Assembly (NCBI RefSeq): GCF_014636315.1
Contig: NZ_BMED01000001.1
Span: 1,803,941-1,867,940 of the forward strand
DNA length: 64,000 bases
Origin: Parundibacterium terreum
Lineage (GTDB): Bacteria; Pseudomonadota; Gammaproteobacteria; Burkholderiales; Burkholderiaceae_D
Reading direction: 5' to 3'
Shown piece after piece: positions 34,632-44,528 of this stretch. Made by a program: the position numbers and the translations under genes. How positions within the stretch are numbered: the first letter of the stretch is position 1; the number at the start of each line of letters is the position of its first letter. Under the pieces are notes generated by a model. That model was not told where the DNA came from and did not search any database. It saw only the letters and a list, made by a program, of their open reading frames with translations.

Positions 34632-36448
34632 CGACATCCACAGCTGGCAGTGCAGTAGCAGACAACACTGAGAACAATGTTCGCACTAAAAGCAGTCTAG
34701 CAACCCTGAAAGGGCTGCTTCCTTTCCTGCTGCCTTACAAAAAGCAATTCCTGCTGGCGGGTATCGCCCTGCTGGTCGCTGCCGGTGCAACTCTGGTGAT
34801 TCCTTACGCGTTCAGGCAGATGATAGACCTGGGCTTTGGCGGCACCGGCGACAAGAGCATCAAGCATGTGGACCTGACTTTCCTGGCACTGTTCGGCGTA
34901 GCCTGCATACTCGGCATCGCCACTGCGGCGCGCTTTTACATGGTGTCCTGGCTGGGTGAACGGGTGACTGCCGATATCCGCAATGCCGTGTACTCGCATG
35001 TCGTCACGCAGAGTCCGCAATTCTTCGAGACCACCCAAACCGGCGAAGTGCTGTCGCGCCTGACTACCGATACCACACTGATACAGGCGGTGGTCGGCAC
35101 CAGCATCTCGATGGCGCTGCGCAATGGCCTGTTGTTCATCGGCGGCCTGGTCATGCTGTTCGTCACCAGCCCCAAGCTGTCCTCCATCATCATCGTCATG
35201 CTGGCCGCCGTAGTGCTGCCCATTGTGCTATTCGGCCGCAGGGTGCGCAGGCTGTCGCGCGACTCGCAGGACAGGATAGCCGACGCCTCGGCGATGGCCG
35301 GCGAAATATTGAATGCGATGCCCACAGTACAGGCTTTCACGCATGAGCAGATAGAAACGAGCCGGTTTTCATCTTCGGTAGAAAGTGCCTTCGGCACGGC
35401 AATGCGGCGCATACGCGCGCGCTCGCTGTTGACGATGGTTGCCATACTGCTGATATTCGGCGCCATCGTCTTTGTATTGTGGCTGGGTGCGCACGCGGTG
35501 ATGCAAGGCAGCATGAGCAGTGGCGAACTTGGCCAGTTCATTCTGTATGCCTCCATCGTCGCTGGCGCTATCGGCGCGCTGTCCGAAGTCATGGGTGAGG
35601 CACAAAGGGCTGCCGGCGCCACAGAGCGCCTGCTGGAGCTAATGTCGGTGGAATCGCCGATACAATCCCCTTCGCGAGCCTTGCAACTGCCGCCGCGCAC
35701 TGCCAGTGGCTCTTCACTGGAGTTGAAGGATATCGTGTTCCACTATCCTTCCCGTCCGCAGATGTCGGCGCTGGCGCATCTGTCGCTCAGTATCCAGCCA
35801 GGTGAAACAGTAGCCGTCGTTGGCTCCTCAGGTGCCGGCAAGACTACCCTATTCCAGTTGCTACTGCGCTTTTACGATCCGCAGCAGGGACAAATCATGC
35901 TGGATGGCGTGGATATCCGCCAGCTGGAGCTGCATACCTTGCGCGATGCAATCGGCATCGTGCCGCAGGATACGGTGATCTTTTCCGCCAATGCGATGGA
36001 AAATATCCGCTACGGCAGGGCGAACGCCAGTGACGCGGAAGTCATTGCAGCGGCAAAGATGGCCGCCGCGCATGAATTCATAGAAAGACTGCCAGGCGGC
36101 TATCAATCCTTCCTCGGCGAACGAGGCGTACGCCTGTCCGGCGGACAACGCCAGCGCATTGCCATCGCGCGCGCGTTGTTGAAAAATCCACCGCTACTAT
36201 TGCTGGACGAAGCAACCAGCGCACTGGATGCAGAATCGGAACGCCTGGTACAGACCGCACTGGAAGTCGCGATGCAGGGCCGTACTACATTGATCATCGC
36301 GCACAGGCTGGCGACTGTGCAAAAAGCCGACCGCATCATCGTGATGGAGCACGGGCACGTAGTGGAAACCGGAACCCATGCATCGCTGGTGGCCGAAGGC
36401 GGTATCTACGCGAAACTGGCTTCATTGCAATTCGATATTTTTGAGTAG
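34628..36448 (+). CDS. ABC exporter, MsbA-like half-transporter
   Basis: A 606-residue fused exporter: six membrane helices (about 30-320) followed by an ATPase with Walker A GSSGAGKTT near 398, signature LSGGQRQR, Walker B LLLLDEATSALDAESE and switch histidine in LIIAHRLATV. It works as a homodimer and probably moves lipid or another amphiphile across the inner membrane. The ATG at 34628 overlaps the stop of the AttH gene, so it belongs to the same operon, an association that suggests the cargo of the two transporters is related. The housekeeping MsbA is usually elsewhere, next to lpxK, so this is likely a paralogue. Confidence 0.93.
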   Translation: MTTSTAGSAVADNTENNVRTKSSLATLKGLLPFLLPYKKQFLLAGIALLVAAGATLVIPYAFRQMIDLGFGGTGDKSIKHVDLTFLALFGVACILGIATAARFYMVSWLGERVTADIRNAVYSHVVTQSPQFFETTQTGEVLSRLTTDTTLIQAVVGTSISMALRNGLLFIGGLVMLFVTSPKLSSIIIVMLAAVVLPIVLFGRRVRRLSRDSQDRIADASAMAGEILNAMPTVQAFTHEQIETSRFSSSVESAFGTAMRRIRARSLLTMVAILLIFGAIVFVLWLGAHAVMQGSMSSGELGQFILYASIVAGAIGALSEVMGEAQRAAGATERLLELMSVESPIQSPSRALQLPPRTASGSSLELKDIVFHYPSRPQMSALAHLSLSIQPGETVAVVGSSGAGKTTLFQLLLRFYDPQQGQIMLDGVDIRQLELHTLRDAIGIVPQDTVIFSANAMENIRYGRANASDAEVIAAAKMAAAHEFIERLPGGYQSFLGERGVRLSGGQRQRIAIARALLKNPPLLLLDEATSALDAESERLVQTALEVAMQGRTTLIIAHRLATVQKADRIIVMEHGHVVETGTHASLVAEGGIYAKLASLQFDIFE

Positions 36449-36551
36449 CGGCTGCAATTCCCCTGCCTGAATATGGCACAATGTTTTTACCTTAAATGAC
36501 CAGCCAAGCTGGTCAAAAGACGGTATTAACCAAAACAACAAGGGGACAACA

Positions 36552-36926
36552 ATGATAGGTTATGTCACATTCGGCACCAACGACTTCGATCGTGCCGCCA
36601 AATTTTATGATGAATTGCTGGCCGTTATCGGTGCCAAGCGATACATGGAATCCGACAAATTCATCGCCTGGGCTGTTAGCCCGACGCAGCCATCGCTGGG
36701 CATCATCAAGCCCTACAACGGCAAGGATGCCTGCCTGGGCAACGGCACCATGGTTGCGCTGGTCATGGACAGCAAGGAAAAAGTGGATGCCGTCTACAAG
36801 AAAGCCATAGAACTCGGCGCAAAAGACGAAGGGCCGGCTGGACCGCGCGGCGGCGGTTTTTATGCCGGCTACTTCCGCGACCTGGATGGCAATAAATTGA
36901 ACGCCTTTTATTTCGGCAAGGAATAA
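36552..36926 (+). CDS. VOC-family (glyoxalase/bleomycin resistance-like) protein
   Basis: A 124-residue protein with the vicinal-oxygen-chelate fold: an opening GYVTFGTNDFDRAAKFYDELLAVIGAKR and the closing FRDLDGNKLNAFYF, including the conserved Asp-Gly-Asn turn and the position of the C-terminal metal ligand. A metal-dependent lyase, isomerase or binding protein; no narrower function is visible. AAGGGG seven bases before the ATG supports the start. It appears to be transcribed alone. Confidence 0.88.
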   Translation: MIGYVTFGTNDFDRAAKFYDELLAVIGAKRYMESDKFIAWAVSPTQPSLGIIKPYNGKDACLGNGTMVALVMDSKEKVDAVYKKAIELGAKDEGPAGPRGGGFYAGYFRDLDGNKLNAFYFGKE

Positions 36927-37049
36927 ACTTTCAAGTATGTGCTTTCGCAGCTTGCCGAAAGCACATGTCTCCTTGTCCTACATCCCTAATTTCCACAGTC
37001 CTATACAACAATCAGCCTCCATTGCTTAGCATTAGCGTTTAAGAACAAG

Positions 37050-38258
37050 ATGGGCTTTGTCATGGATATAGGATTTGTAGAGCGTGCAGAAACACTAAAC
37101 CCTTTTCTTGCCAAACCAATATTAAATATCCCGGTAGCTAGCTGGCTGATTGCTTTTGCAGCAACCATTATCAGTTATCTGGCGATGCAATTCGTCCTTG
37201 GCCATTTCCGCAGACGCCTGCAAAGGAAAAGCGGCGCCCCTCAGCCTGAAGATAAAAATACCTGGCATGCGCGCGACATGCTATTAGAAATCTTGGGCAG
37301 CACCAGTAAGCTGGCACTGGCAGTGACCGCACTGCTGATAGGTATCGCCCTGCTGGATCTGCCTGACCGCTGGGGCGACAAAATACACAATCTGTGGTTC
37401 CTGGCTTTCGGCCTGCAACTGGCACTATGGATCAACAAGGCAATTAACATCGCAGCCAAACGCTATTTCCTGTCCATTGCCCCGGATGGTGAGGCTGGCA
37501 CGGGCGCCACCACCGTTTCGCAAACCCTGACGGTCTGGGGCTTGCAGGCGCTGCTGTGGATTATTTTCTTCCTGGCGATGCTGGCCAATGTCGGCGTCAA
37601 TATCACCGCCTTCGTCGCCAGCCTGGGCATAGGTGGTATCGCCGTCGCACTCGCAGTACAGAATATTCTGGGCGACCTGTTTGCATCGCTATCGATTGCG
37701 GTGGACAAACCGTTTGAGGTAGGCGATGCGATCAATGTGGACGGCAAGTCCGGGACAGTGGAGCACGTGGGGCTGAAAACCACGCGCATACGCGCCGATA
37801 GCGGTGAGCAGATAGTGATCGCTAACTCTGCATTATTGAAAAACACCATCCTGAATTACAAGCGTATGCAAAACCGCCGCATACAGTTTGAGCTGGTGAT
37901 CAGCTTTGACAATCCACCGGAGCTGGCGGAGAAAATCCCGCTGCTGATACGAAAGATCATTGAAGCCCAGCCCGAGGTACGTTATGACCGCGCGCATTTC
38001 AAGAGTTTCACCCCTCACTCGATGCACTTTGATATCGTGTATTTCATGATCAAACCCAATTACGCGCTGTACATGGATACACAGCAAAACATCAACCTGG
38101 CCTTGCTGAAAGAGCTGGGCAAGCTGGGCGTGTCTTTCACGCCGCCGACGCAAACCATGTATGTGCTCACTGACAAGAGCGAGATCAAGCAAGACCGGCA
38201 ATCGGCCACTCCGCTACAGGTAAGCCAGGCCAATCGGGCAGTCGCAAAGTCAATCTGA
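37050..38258 (+). CDS. MscS-family mechanosensitive ion channel
   Basis: A 402-residue inner-membrane channel with about five helices, the last being the Gly/Ala-rich pore helix (NITAFVASLGIGGIAVALAVQNILGDLFASLSI), followed by the MscS beta domain (FEVGDAINVDGKSGTVEHVGLKTTRIR) and the C-terminal alpha/beta domain. It should open under membrane tension and release solutes after osmotic down-shock. The extra N-terminal helices make it longer than E. coli MscS (286 residues). Two ATGs (37050 and 37062) are possible. It stands alone between the VOC gene and the minus-strand DUF1223 gene. Confidence 0.92.
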   Translation: MGFVMDIGFVERAETLNPFLAKPILNIPVASWLIAFAATIISYLAMQFVLGHFRRRLQRKSGAPQPEDKNTWHARDMLLEILGSTSKLALAVTALLIGIALLDLPDRWGDKIHNLWFLAFGLQLALWINKAINIAAKRYFLSIAPDGEAGTGATTVSQTLTVWGLQALLWIIFFLAMLANVGVNITAFVASLGIGGIAVALAVQNILGDLFASLSIAVDKPFEVGDAINVDGKSGTVEHVGLKTTRIRADSGEQIVIANSALLKNTILNYKRMQNRRIQFELVISFDNPPELAEKIPLLIRKIIEAQPEVRYDRAHFKSFTPHSMHFDIVYFMIKPNYALYMDTQQNINLALLKELGKLGVSFTPPTQTMYVLTDKSEIKQDRQSATPLQVSQANRAVAKSI

Positions 38259-38313
38259 TACGGAGGAGTTGTGAGTACGTATTCATCGCAAGGCAGCTTG
38301 CGTTAGCAGGTGC

Positions 38314-39084
38314 TCACATCGATTTGCAGACTGGCAGACTCAAGGCTTGTAATACCGCTCCTTTGCCTGACTGCACGAAGGCGGTGATTGCGAGATTCCG
38401 ATTTGCCGCATTGGCGGGCAGGTTGATTTCGCGACTGAAATTTTCACTTATGCCACGCATCAGATTGATAGGCGCGCCCCACTCCCGCGCCACATAGTCG
38501 TGCTGCAAAGTGACCCCGCGATTCTCGCCAGCCTTCACATTGCTAACCAGGGAATTTTCAGTCAAGGCAAAATACAGCTTACCGGGCTGAGCGCTTTTGC
38601 TGACGAGATTCAGGCGCAATTTATTGTCGGTGGATTTATCCAGGCTGATGCGTATGTCCGCCTGAGCCGGTGTCTCGTTGATGCGTTTTACTGCGGCAGG
38701 AATACCGCCGCGCCAGTTGCGCAGTTCGTGCCCGCCGATGAATATCTCAGGAGTATACACATTGCGGGAATCAGCCACTTCCGCCAGCCAGCGCTGCCTT
38801 TCGGTAAACAGCGGTTTGGCAAAGCTGTCTTTCCAGCCTATGTAATCCCAGTAATCCACATGCAGTGAAATCGGGATCAGCTGATCTGCATTAAGTCCGC
38901 TGGTTTTGTATAAGGAACTGACGAACTTGTCGGCAGGTGGGCAACTGTCGCAGCCTTCTGATGTGTACAACTCCAGCAAGGCAACTGTGTGCGCCGGACT
39001 CGTCTTGCTACAACTCTGTGCCATGCCGGCGATATGTGGTGCGGCAAGCAAGGCCGCTACTGCGGCAACGTAAATGCGGTTCAT
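38314..39084 (-). CDS. Exported DUF1223 protein with CxxC motif
   Basis: A 256-residue protein with a signal peptide (about 1-22) and the DUF1223 pattern: LLELYTSEGCDSCPPADKF (C45 and C48), followed by LIPISLHVDYWDYIGWKDSFA and YTPEIFIGGHELRNWRGG. The fold is thioredoxin-like with a redox-type CDSC, so a periplasmic thiol-disulfide role is plausible, but no activity is established for the family. Convergent with the MscS gene; no operon partners. A hairpin terminator was not found in the 55-base gap. Confidence 0.88.
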   Translation of the reverse strand: MNRIYVAAVAALLAAPHIAGMAQSCSKTSPAHTVALLELYTSEGCDSCPPADKFVSSLYKTSGLNADQLIPISLHVDYWDYIGWKDSFAKPLFTERQRWLAEVADSRNVYTPEIFIGGHELRNWRGGIPAAVKRINETPAQADIRISLDKSTDNKLRLNLVSKSAQPGKLYFALTENSLVSNVKAGENRGVTLQHDYVAREWGAPINLMRGISENFSREINLPANAANRNLAITAFVQSGKGAVLQALSLPVCKSM

Positions 39085-39148
39085 GGCGTCTCCCTGACTT
39101 ATTCAATAGCAATTGAAACTTAGTCAGTGGAGGCGCCATATCCTTACA

Positions 39149-40225
39149 CTATCCGCGCGCCAGCAGCATCAGTTGCATGGATTCCGGCAACAAGCTGCGC
39201 AGTCTGCTGCATATGCGGTGCTCATGCTTGCTCCACCACAGACCGACCGCAATCAGTGCAAACCCCAGCAAGGTCAGCAAGGCGACAAACATGAAACTGT
39301 CCTTGAATATCGTCCAGGACAACTGGCCCAGCATCATCGCTACGCCTATGCCGCCAAAGACGGCAAACATCCTGCGACTCAATATTGCTCCCAGTATTAT
39401 CAGCAGCGCATTGATTGCCAGATAAGCGAATTTGCCGGCCAGATCGCCATTGCCCATCGTGCTCAAAGAGCCCCAGAAGGTCAGCAGACCGAACAGATAC
39501 AGCCAGAACGCATAGTCCACTCCACTGCGCGAACGCACATCCACGACAAAGGCCAGTCCCAGCATCAGCAGACCGAAGATCATTGCGACTTGCTGGCGCA
39601 CTGCCCAGCCATCAACGCTGAACATACTGCTGCCTGAATGCATAAACAGCGCCGGCACTATGTCCATGCCCATGTAGAACAGGGTCACGGCTATAGGCAT
39701 GACCAGGAAGCTGTAGCGGAAACGCCATAGCATCAGGCAGCCCGCCAGCAGTGTCACCAGCTCCATCACGATCCAGCGCCAGTCGATGAGAGCATGGAAA
39801 TCGCGATAATGCGACACCGTGCTGCTATCGGCCCAGAAGCCCATTACGTTTTGCAGCGAGAAGGTCGCCAGCGGCACCAGCGCTATCGTCAGCGTGGAAA
39901 ATATGCCGGCCGGAACGCCCAGGCCGCGCGTATCCAGCCAGATCGCCAGCGTGATCGTGCACAGGATATAAACCAGGCTCATGTCCAGCAAGACAGGCAT
40001 GCCCCACTTTTCCACAGCCAGCGTACTAAATAGCGTACATGCACCTATTGCCAGCATTCCGCCCAGGTAATACAGCACATTACCGCCGGTAAATCGGGCA
40101 TTGGCCGCCTTATGCTGGGCGAGCCGCTCCTCCAGGTAATGCAGCAAGGGGTCAACCTGACCGTAATGCAGCAATCCCAAGTCCGCAGCATCCATCAATG
40201 CCTTGCGCTTACACATCTTGCTCAT
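39149..40225 (-). CDS. Multi-pass membrane protein, DUF2157-like
   Basis: A 358-residue protein with a short soluble N-terminus (about 1-45, including a G-Q-V-D-P-L-L-H-Y-L-E-E segment) and nine or ten membrane helices. The layout of a short N-terminal helix pair followed by many helices resembles DUF2157 proteins, but I cannot confirm the family. A weakly matching AAATTTGATGATCTGGAGG lies ahead of the start, where GGAGGAAAAA provides a good ribosome binding site. No polar catalytic motif is evident. It is 65 bases upstream of the DUF1223 gene on the same strand; co-transcription is possible. Confidence 0.6.
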   Translation of the reverse strand: MSKMCKRKALMDAADLGLLHYGQVDPLLHYLEERLAQHKAANARFTGGNVLYYLGGMLAIGACTLFSTLAVEKWGMPVLLDMSLVYILCTITLAIWLDTRGLGVPAGIFSTLTIALVPLATFSLQNVMGFWADSSTVSHYRDFHALIDWRWIVMELVTLLAGCLMLWRFRYSFLVMPIAVTLFYMGMDIVPALFMHSGSSMFSVDGWAVRQQVAMIFGLLMLGLAFVVDVRSRSGVDYAFWLYLFGLLTFWGSLSTMGNGDLAGKFAYLAINALLIILGAILSRRMFAVFGGIGVAMMLGQLSWTIFKDSFMFVALLTLLGFALIAVGLWWSKHEHRICSRLRSLLPESMQLMLLARG

Positions 40226-40808
40226 TTTTTCCTCCAGATCATCAAATTTCAGAGACCTTTAGGAGTTGCCCGGGCTTTGTTTTACTTCTTCGCCTCAACA
40301 ATTTTCCTTAGCCTCGTACGCCAGAACTTTTATTCATTTTTCAATGAGCCTCCATTAAAGACGTTTTTTTGCGCCTTGCGGAACCTGGTTCAGAAGTATC
40401 GGAAGCCGATACCCCACGTCGAACGAGGCGCTATCAATTTTTAAAAACTGTTGGAAAAAAGCGAAAATCTGCTGGGCTGCAGCAGTTGGTGTGAACAGGA
40501 ATATTTTCTTGAACATGGAATCGGTCCGGGTTTGGATATAGATGCCAACACAAGACAGGCAAGGCAGGCCCTTTGCGTAAGCTCCTAAAACAGCTTATTT
40601 ACGCTGCCTAATCCAGTAGTTCCATTGCGCTGGCCCGGCCCCTGTTCTTGTATTGTAGGGCGCACTTTTCAGCCGTCGATGAAAATAAGACCATTACTTG
40701 CAAACAATTGCTACATTGCCTGTCTAGTAATGACGGTTAATGACGGTTTTTTGCCCACGCTACGGTAAAATGCTTGTCATCACATTATTTAATGAGCCGC
40801 ATAGCATA
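40226..40808. other. Intergenic region before glnS
   Basis: About 580 bases between two divergent genes. It must contain both promoters. I see no convincing frame, tRNA, riboswitch or repeat; GC content is lower than in the flanking genes. Confidence 0.5.
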
Positions 40809-42548
40809 ATGAGCAACGATATTAAAAGTAATGCAACACCAGCAGCCCCAGCCGCCAACTTCCTGCGCAACCAGATTGATGCGGACTTGGCTGCAGGCAC
40901 TTACGCCCGTCCGGACCTGCCAAATGTCATTACCCGCTTTCCGCCTGAGCCTAATGGCTATCTGCATATAGGCCACGCCAAGTCCATCTGCGTCAATTTT
41001 GGCCTGGCGCGCGACTATGCCGGCCTGTGCCATATGCGCTTCGACGACACCAATCCTGAGAAAGAAGAGCAGGAGTACGTCGATACCATCCTGGACAGCG
41101 TCAAATGGCTGGGCTTCAGTTGGGAAAAAGAAGTGGCTGGCAACAAGCAGACCCATCTGTACTATGCCAGCGACTATTTCGACAAACTGTATGAAATGGC
41201 CGAATACCTGATCACCGCCGGTCACGCCTATGTGGATAGCCAGAGCGCTGCCGATATGGCCGCCAATCGGGGCAACTTTGGCGAAGCCGGCAAGAATTCG
41301 CCTTTCCGTGACCGCAGCCCGGCAGAATCGCTGGATTTGTTCCGCCGTATGAAGGCTGGCGAATTCAAGGATGGCGAGCACATTGTACGCGCCAAGATAG
41401 ACATGGCCTCGCCGAACATGAATATGCGCGATCCGGCAATCTACCGCATCCGCCATGCGCATCACCACCGTACCGGCGACAAATGGTGCATCTATCCGAT
41501 GTATGACTACACGCATCCGCTGTCCGACGCGATGGAAAACATCACGCATTCGATTTGCACGCTGGAATTCCAGGATCACCGCCCGTTTTACGACTGGGTG
41601 ATAGAGCGCTGCGCAGAAGGCGGTTTTTTCAAAAAACCTGTACCGCACCAGTATGAGTTTGCACGCCTGAACCTGACTTACATCATCACCAGCAAGCGCA
41701 AGCTGCGCCAACTGGTGGAAGAAGCCATCGTCGACGGCTGGGATGATCCCCGCATGCCTACCCTGGTTGGCATGCGCCGCCGCGGCTATACGCCGGAAGC
41801 GATACAACTGATGGCAGAACGCACCGGCGTCACCAAGTCCGACGGCTGGATAGACTACAGCGTGCTGGAAGGCTGCCTGCGCGAAGACCTGGATCCGAAA
41901 GCGCCGCGCGCTACTGCCGTACTGCGCCCGCTGAAGCTGATCATCGACAACTTCCCGGAAGGTGAACCCGTGGAATGTACATCGCCGGTACATCCGCATT
42001 TCCCTGAACGTGGCAACCGCGTCTTCCCTATCAGCAAAGAACTGTGGATAGAACAGGAAGACTTCATGGAAGTGCCGAGCAAGGGTTATTTCCGCCTGTT
42101 CCCCGGCAATAAAGTACGCCTGCGCTACGGCTATGTGGTGGAATGCACAGGCTGCGACAAAGACGCTGACGGTAACGTCATCGCCGTGCATTGCACCTAC
42201 TTCGCCGATAGCAAAAGCGGCACGGAAGGCAGCGCCAACTACAAGGTCAAGGGCAATATCCACTGGGTCAGCGCGCCACATGCGCTGGAAGCAGAAGTTC
42301 GCCTGTTCGACCGCTTGTTCACAGATCCGCAACCGGATTCCGGCGGCAAGGATTTCAAACTGGCGCTGAACCCGGCTTCAAAAGAAGTCGTCACCGCCTA
42401 CCTGGAACCGGGCCTGTCGGCAACAATGCCGGAAGACGTGTACCAGTTCGAACGCCACGGCTACTTCGTTGCAGACCGCGTTGATTCTGTAAAAGGAAAA
42501 CCGGTATTCAACCGGGTTGTGACTTTGAAAGACTCCTGGGGAAAGTAA
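40809..42548 (+). CDS. glnS: Glutaminyl-tRNA synthetase
   Basis: Charges tRNA-Gln with glutamine. The 579-residue protein has the class I motifs HIGH (53-56, in GYLHIGHAKS) and a KMSKS-equivalent SKRK (295-298, in IITSKRKL), followed by the two C-terminal anticodon-binding beta-barrels. The presence of GlnRS agrees with a beta- or gammaproteobacterium. The ATG at 40809 (MSNDIKSNATPAA) fits the start of family members; the frame open from 40740 includes implausible residues. A strong terminator follows 54 bases after the stop. Cytosolic, monocistronic. Confidence 0.97.
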   Translation: MSNDIKSNATPAAPAANFLRNQIDADLAAGTYARPDLPNVITRFPPEPNGYLHIGHAKSICVNFGLARDYAGLCHMRFDDTNPEKEEQEYVDTILDSVKWLGFSWEKEVAGNKQTHLYYASDYFDKLYEMAEYLITAGHAYVDSQSAADMAANRGNFGEAGKNSPFRDRSPAESLDLFRRMKAGEFKDGEHIVRAKIDMASPNMNMRDPAIYRIRHAHHHRTGDKWCIYPMYDYTHPLSDAMENITHSICTLEFQDHRPFYDWVIERCAEGGFFKKPVPHQYEFARLNLTYIITSKRKLRQLVEEAIVDGWDDPRMPTLVGMRRRGYTPEAIQLMAERTGVTKSDGWIDYSVLEGCLREDLDPKAPRATAVLRPLKLIIDNFPEGEPVECTSPVHPHFPERGNRVFPISKELWIEQEDFMEVPSKGYFRLFPGNKVRLRYGYVVECTGCDKDADGNVIAVHCTYFADSKSGTEGSANYKVKGNIHWVSAPHALEAEVRLFDRLFTDPQPDSGGKDFKLALNPASKEVVTAYLEPGLSATMPEDVYQFERHGYFVADRVDSVKGKPVFNRVVTLKDSWGK

Positions 42549-42602
42549 TCGCCTGCAAGCATACTTGGGCGTAGCAAACAACCTGAGGGCTTTGAATGGA
42601 AG

Positions 42603-42641
42603 ACGAGATCGCGATAAACATACATCGCGATCTCGTTTTTA
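42603..42641 (+). terminator. Rho-independent terminator of glnS
   Basis: ACGAGATCGCGAT (42603-42615) pairs perfectly with 42624-42636 around an 8-base loop, followed by a U-run. The mirror A-run is weak, so it acts mainly on the plus strand. Confidence 0.9.
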
Positions 42642-42693
42642 CAGTGAAATCCATCTTATAGAAATAGTCCAGCCAGCCCTGATAGGCCTGCAA

Positions 42694-44193
42694 CTATGCT
42701 TGTTGCCTGTCGCCATACAGCATGGTCACATTGATGCGTCGATTCTCGTAACCGGGCTTGAACTTAAAACTATCCGTTTTATGGAACAAATCTGAATTGA
42801 ACAAAACGACGCGATTCTGACGATGCGGGACTACAAACTCCTTGGCGCCGGAAGTGCGAAGAAATTCTGCAATCAAAGGCAGATTATTATTGTAGTCGTC
42901 AAAATTCCAGTCCAGCGGCGCCTCCTTGTCCCATATGACTAAGCCGCCACCATTCGGATCAAGATTCGCGTCATCCGGTGCCAGCCAAAAATTGACGTTG
43001 ATAGCCGCATAGTCTGCATGAACGGAAATCCCCGTCAGCTCGCTATCGTATTTATATCCCCATAAGCCGCTGATACGATGCTCTCCGAAAATAGAGGGAA
43101 GCGCCAGTCTTTGCTCCTCGGCGATTTGCGCCAGCAAGGGACAGATAAAGCCGTCCTCGCAAGTACAGCCTACGTAGCCATCCCCGTAGCGCCCATCAAA
43201 CCAGATAGTCGACTCCAGGCAAAAACGGCGTAAACTTGCCAGTGCCTCCGGTTTCAAGAAATTGTCGATATAAGTCATGCCGGGGGCATTCGCAAAATAC
43301 GCAGACTCAATAGCAGCCCAATCCTGATCCTGGTTTAATGCGCCGCCTGCAAGCGCAGGCGCGCTATAAAAATTCGTCAAGCGATTGATATAAGGCGCAA
43401 CAATCGGTTTAATGTCTGCCGGGAACTCTGCAACTGGCGAAGAGAATACATGTTCCATTCGCTCCCGTGCCACAGCCAAGGCAGCAACTGCTTCACTTGC
43501 ACGTTTTACTTCAATCCCGCTGGCGACAAGAAACTCAAGTTGCTCAATGTCATGGTTCAACTTGGCCTTGGTGACCCTGGAATCCTCTTCATCCAAACCA
43601 TCCATTGAGATATTGGGCGCGCGGCGTCCATACAGAGCTTGCTGAAACGGAACGACGGCAGTTTCAAAATGGCCCTGCAATTTGTTCAAATTGCCGATGT
43701 TATAACTAGCTTTCCAAAAATTGGCATCCGCCTTGAGCGCCCGTTGAAAATTTTCATATGCATCGTCAAGTCGCCCAAGCAACTGGAAAGCAACCCCGCT
43801 CCCGTTGTGCGCTCTCGCAAAATCAGGATCAATTTGAACCGCTTTTTCAAAAGCCAGTAATGCATCATCCAGCTTATTTTCGGCAAGAAACAATTGTCCT
43901 TTCAGACAATACAATTCAGCCGAATCCTGTTCAAGATCAATTGCCAATTGCAGCCAATTGCCAAATTCGGCGAAATTACGAGATTTCATTGAAAGATCGA
44001 ACGCCAAGCTAAGCAGCTCCACATTATCCGGAGTCTGCCTTTGTATTTGGCGGCAGAAATTCAGTGCCGGCTCGAATTGGCCAGCATTGTAAAGTTGCCG
44101 GGCTTGGAAAATCGGATCAGGTGCAGCACTTGGCACAGGCTCTTTTTTCTCAGGTCGCGCAGCGCGTTTAAAAAGACTATTCAGTATCCGCAT
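42694..44193 (-). CDS. TPR-repeat protein with C-terminal 2-oxoglutarate/Fe(II) oxygenase domain
   Basis: A 499-residue two-part protein. Residues about 25-190 form TPR repeats (such as LDDALLAFEKAVQIDPDFARAHNGSGVAFQLLGRLDDAYENFQRALKADANFWKASYNIG). Residues about 300-495 form a 2OG oxygenase: iron ligands H and D in ISVHADYAAINVNFW, distal H in LFNSDLFHKTD, and a C-terminal R in RRINVTML for 2-oxoglutarate. Such proteins hydroxylate peptides or other substrates recruited by the TPR part. The start at ATG 44193 (MRILNS) is chosen over a TTG two codons upstream. It is convergent with glnS and has no operon partner. Confidence 0.82.
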   Translation of the reverse strand: MRILNSLFKRAARPEKKEPVPSAAPDPIFQARQLYNAGQFEPALNFCRQIQRQTPDNVELLSLAFDLSMKSRNFAEFGNWLQLAIDLEQDSAELYCLKGQLFLAENKLDDALLAFEKAVQIDPDFARAHNGSGVAFQLLGRLDDAYENFQRALKADANFWKASYNIGNLNKLQGHFETAVVPFQQALYGRRAPNISMDGLDEEDSRVTKAKLNHDIEQLEFLVASGIEVKRASEAVAALAVARERMEHVFSSPVAEFPADIKPIVAPYINRLTNFYSAPALAGGALNQDQDWAAIESAYFANAPGMTYIDNFLKPEALASLRRFCLESTIWFDGRYGDGYVGCTCEDGFICPLLAQIAEEQRLALPSIFGEHRISGLWGYKYDSELTGISVHADYAAINVNFWLAPDDANLDPNGGGLVIWDKEAPLDWNFDDYNNNLPLIAEFLRTSGAKEFVVPHRQNRVVLFNSDLFHKTDSFKFKPGYENRRINVTMLYGDRQQA

Positions 44194-44528
44194 TCTCAAA
44201 GGTCCAATTGATATAAATATTTTAGAATTTAATGAGATATTTGCTTCACCAAGATATCAAGTCAAACTTAACATATGATTTTGACAAGCACTCTAATTTC
44301 TTGAAGGAATTTTATCAGGTGGCATAAAAACGGGAGGACTTATTCTGATGGGAATATGAACGCGTCCGGCGAACGTTTAAATGTAATAACTTGATTTTTA
44401 TGTAAATCAATTACAAACTTTTGTTAAGTCTGTACTGTCTTACTTGCGAGAATGTTAGACTTGCATTGCTGCAAGCTTGCTTATAATTTGCAGCTTGACT
44501 AACAAACGCTGAAAAAACCAATACGCCC
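44194..44528. other. AT-rich intergenic region
   Basis: About 335 bases, clearly richer in A and T than its surroundings, between divergent genes. Promoters are expected at both ends. I see no gene, repeat or structured RNA in it. Confidence 0.5.

Noticed and set aside
40785-42332. 515-codon minus-strand frame opposite glnS
   Set aside because: It is antisense to a certain gene; long antisense frames are expected from GC-rich codon bias. The same holds for a 362-codon frame opposite gcvP (24827-25915).
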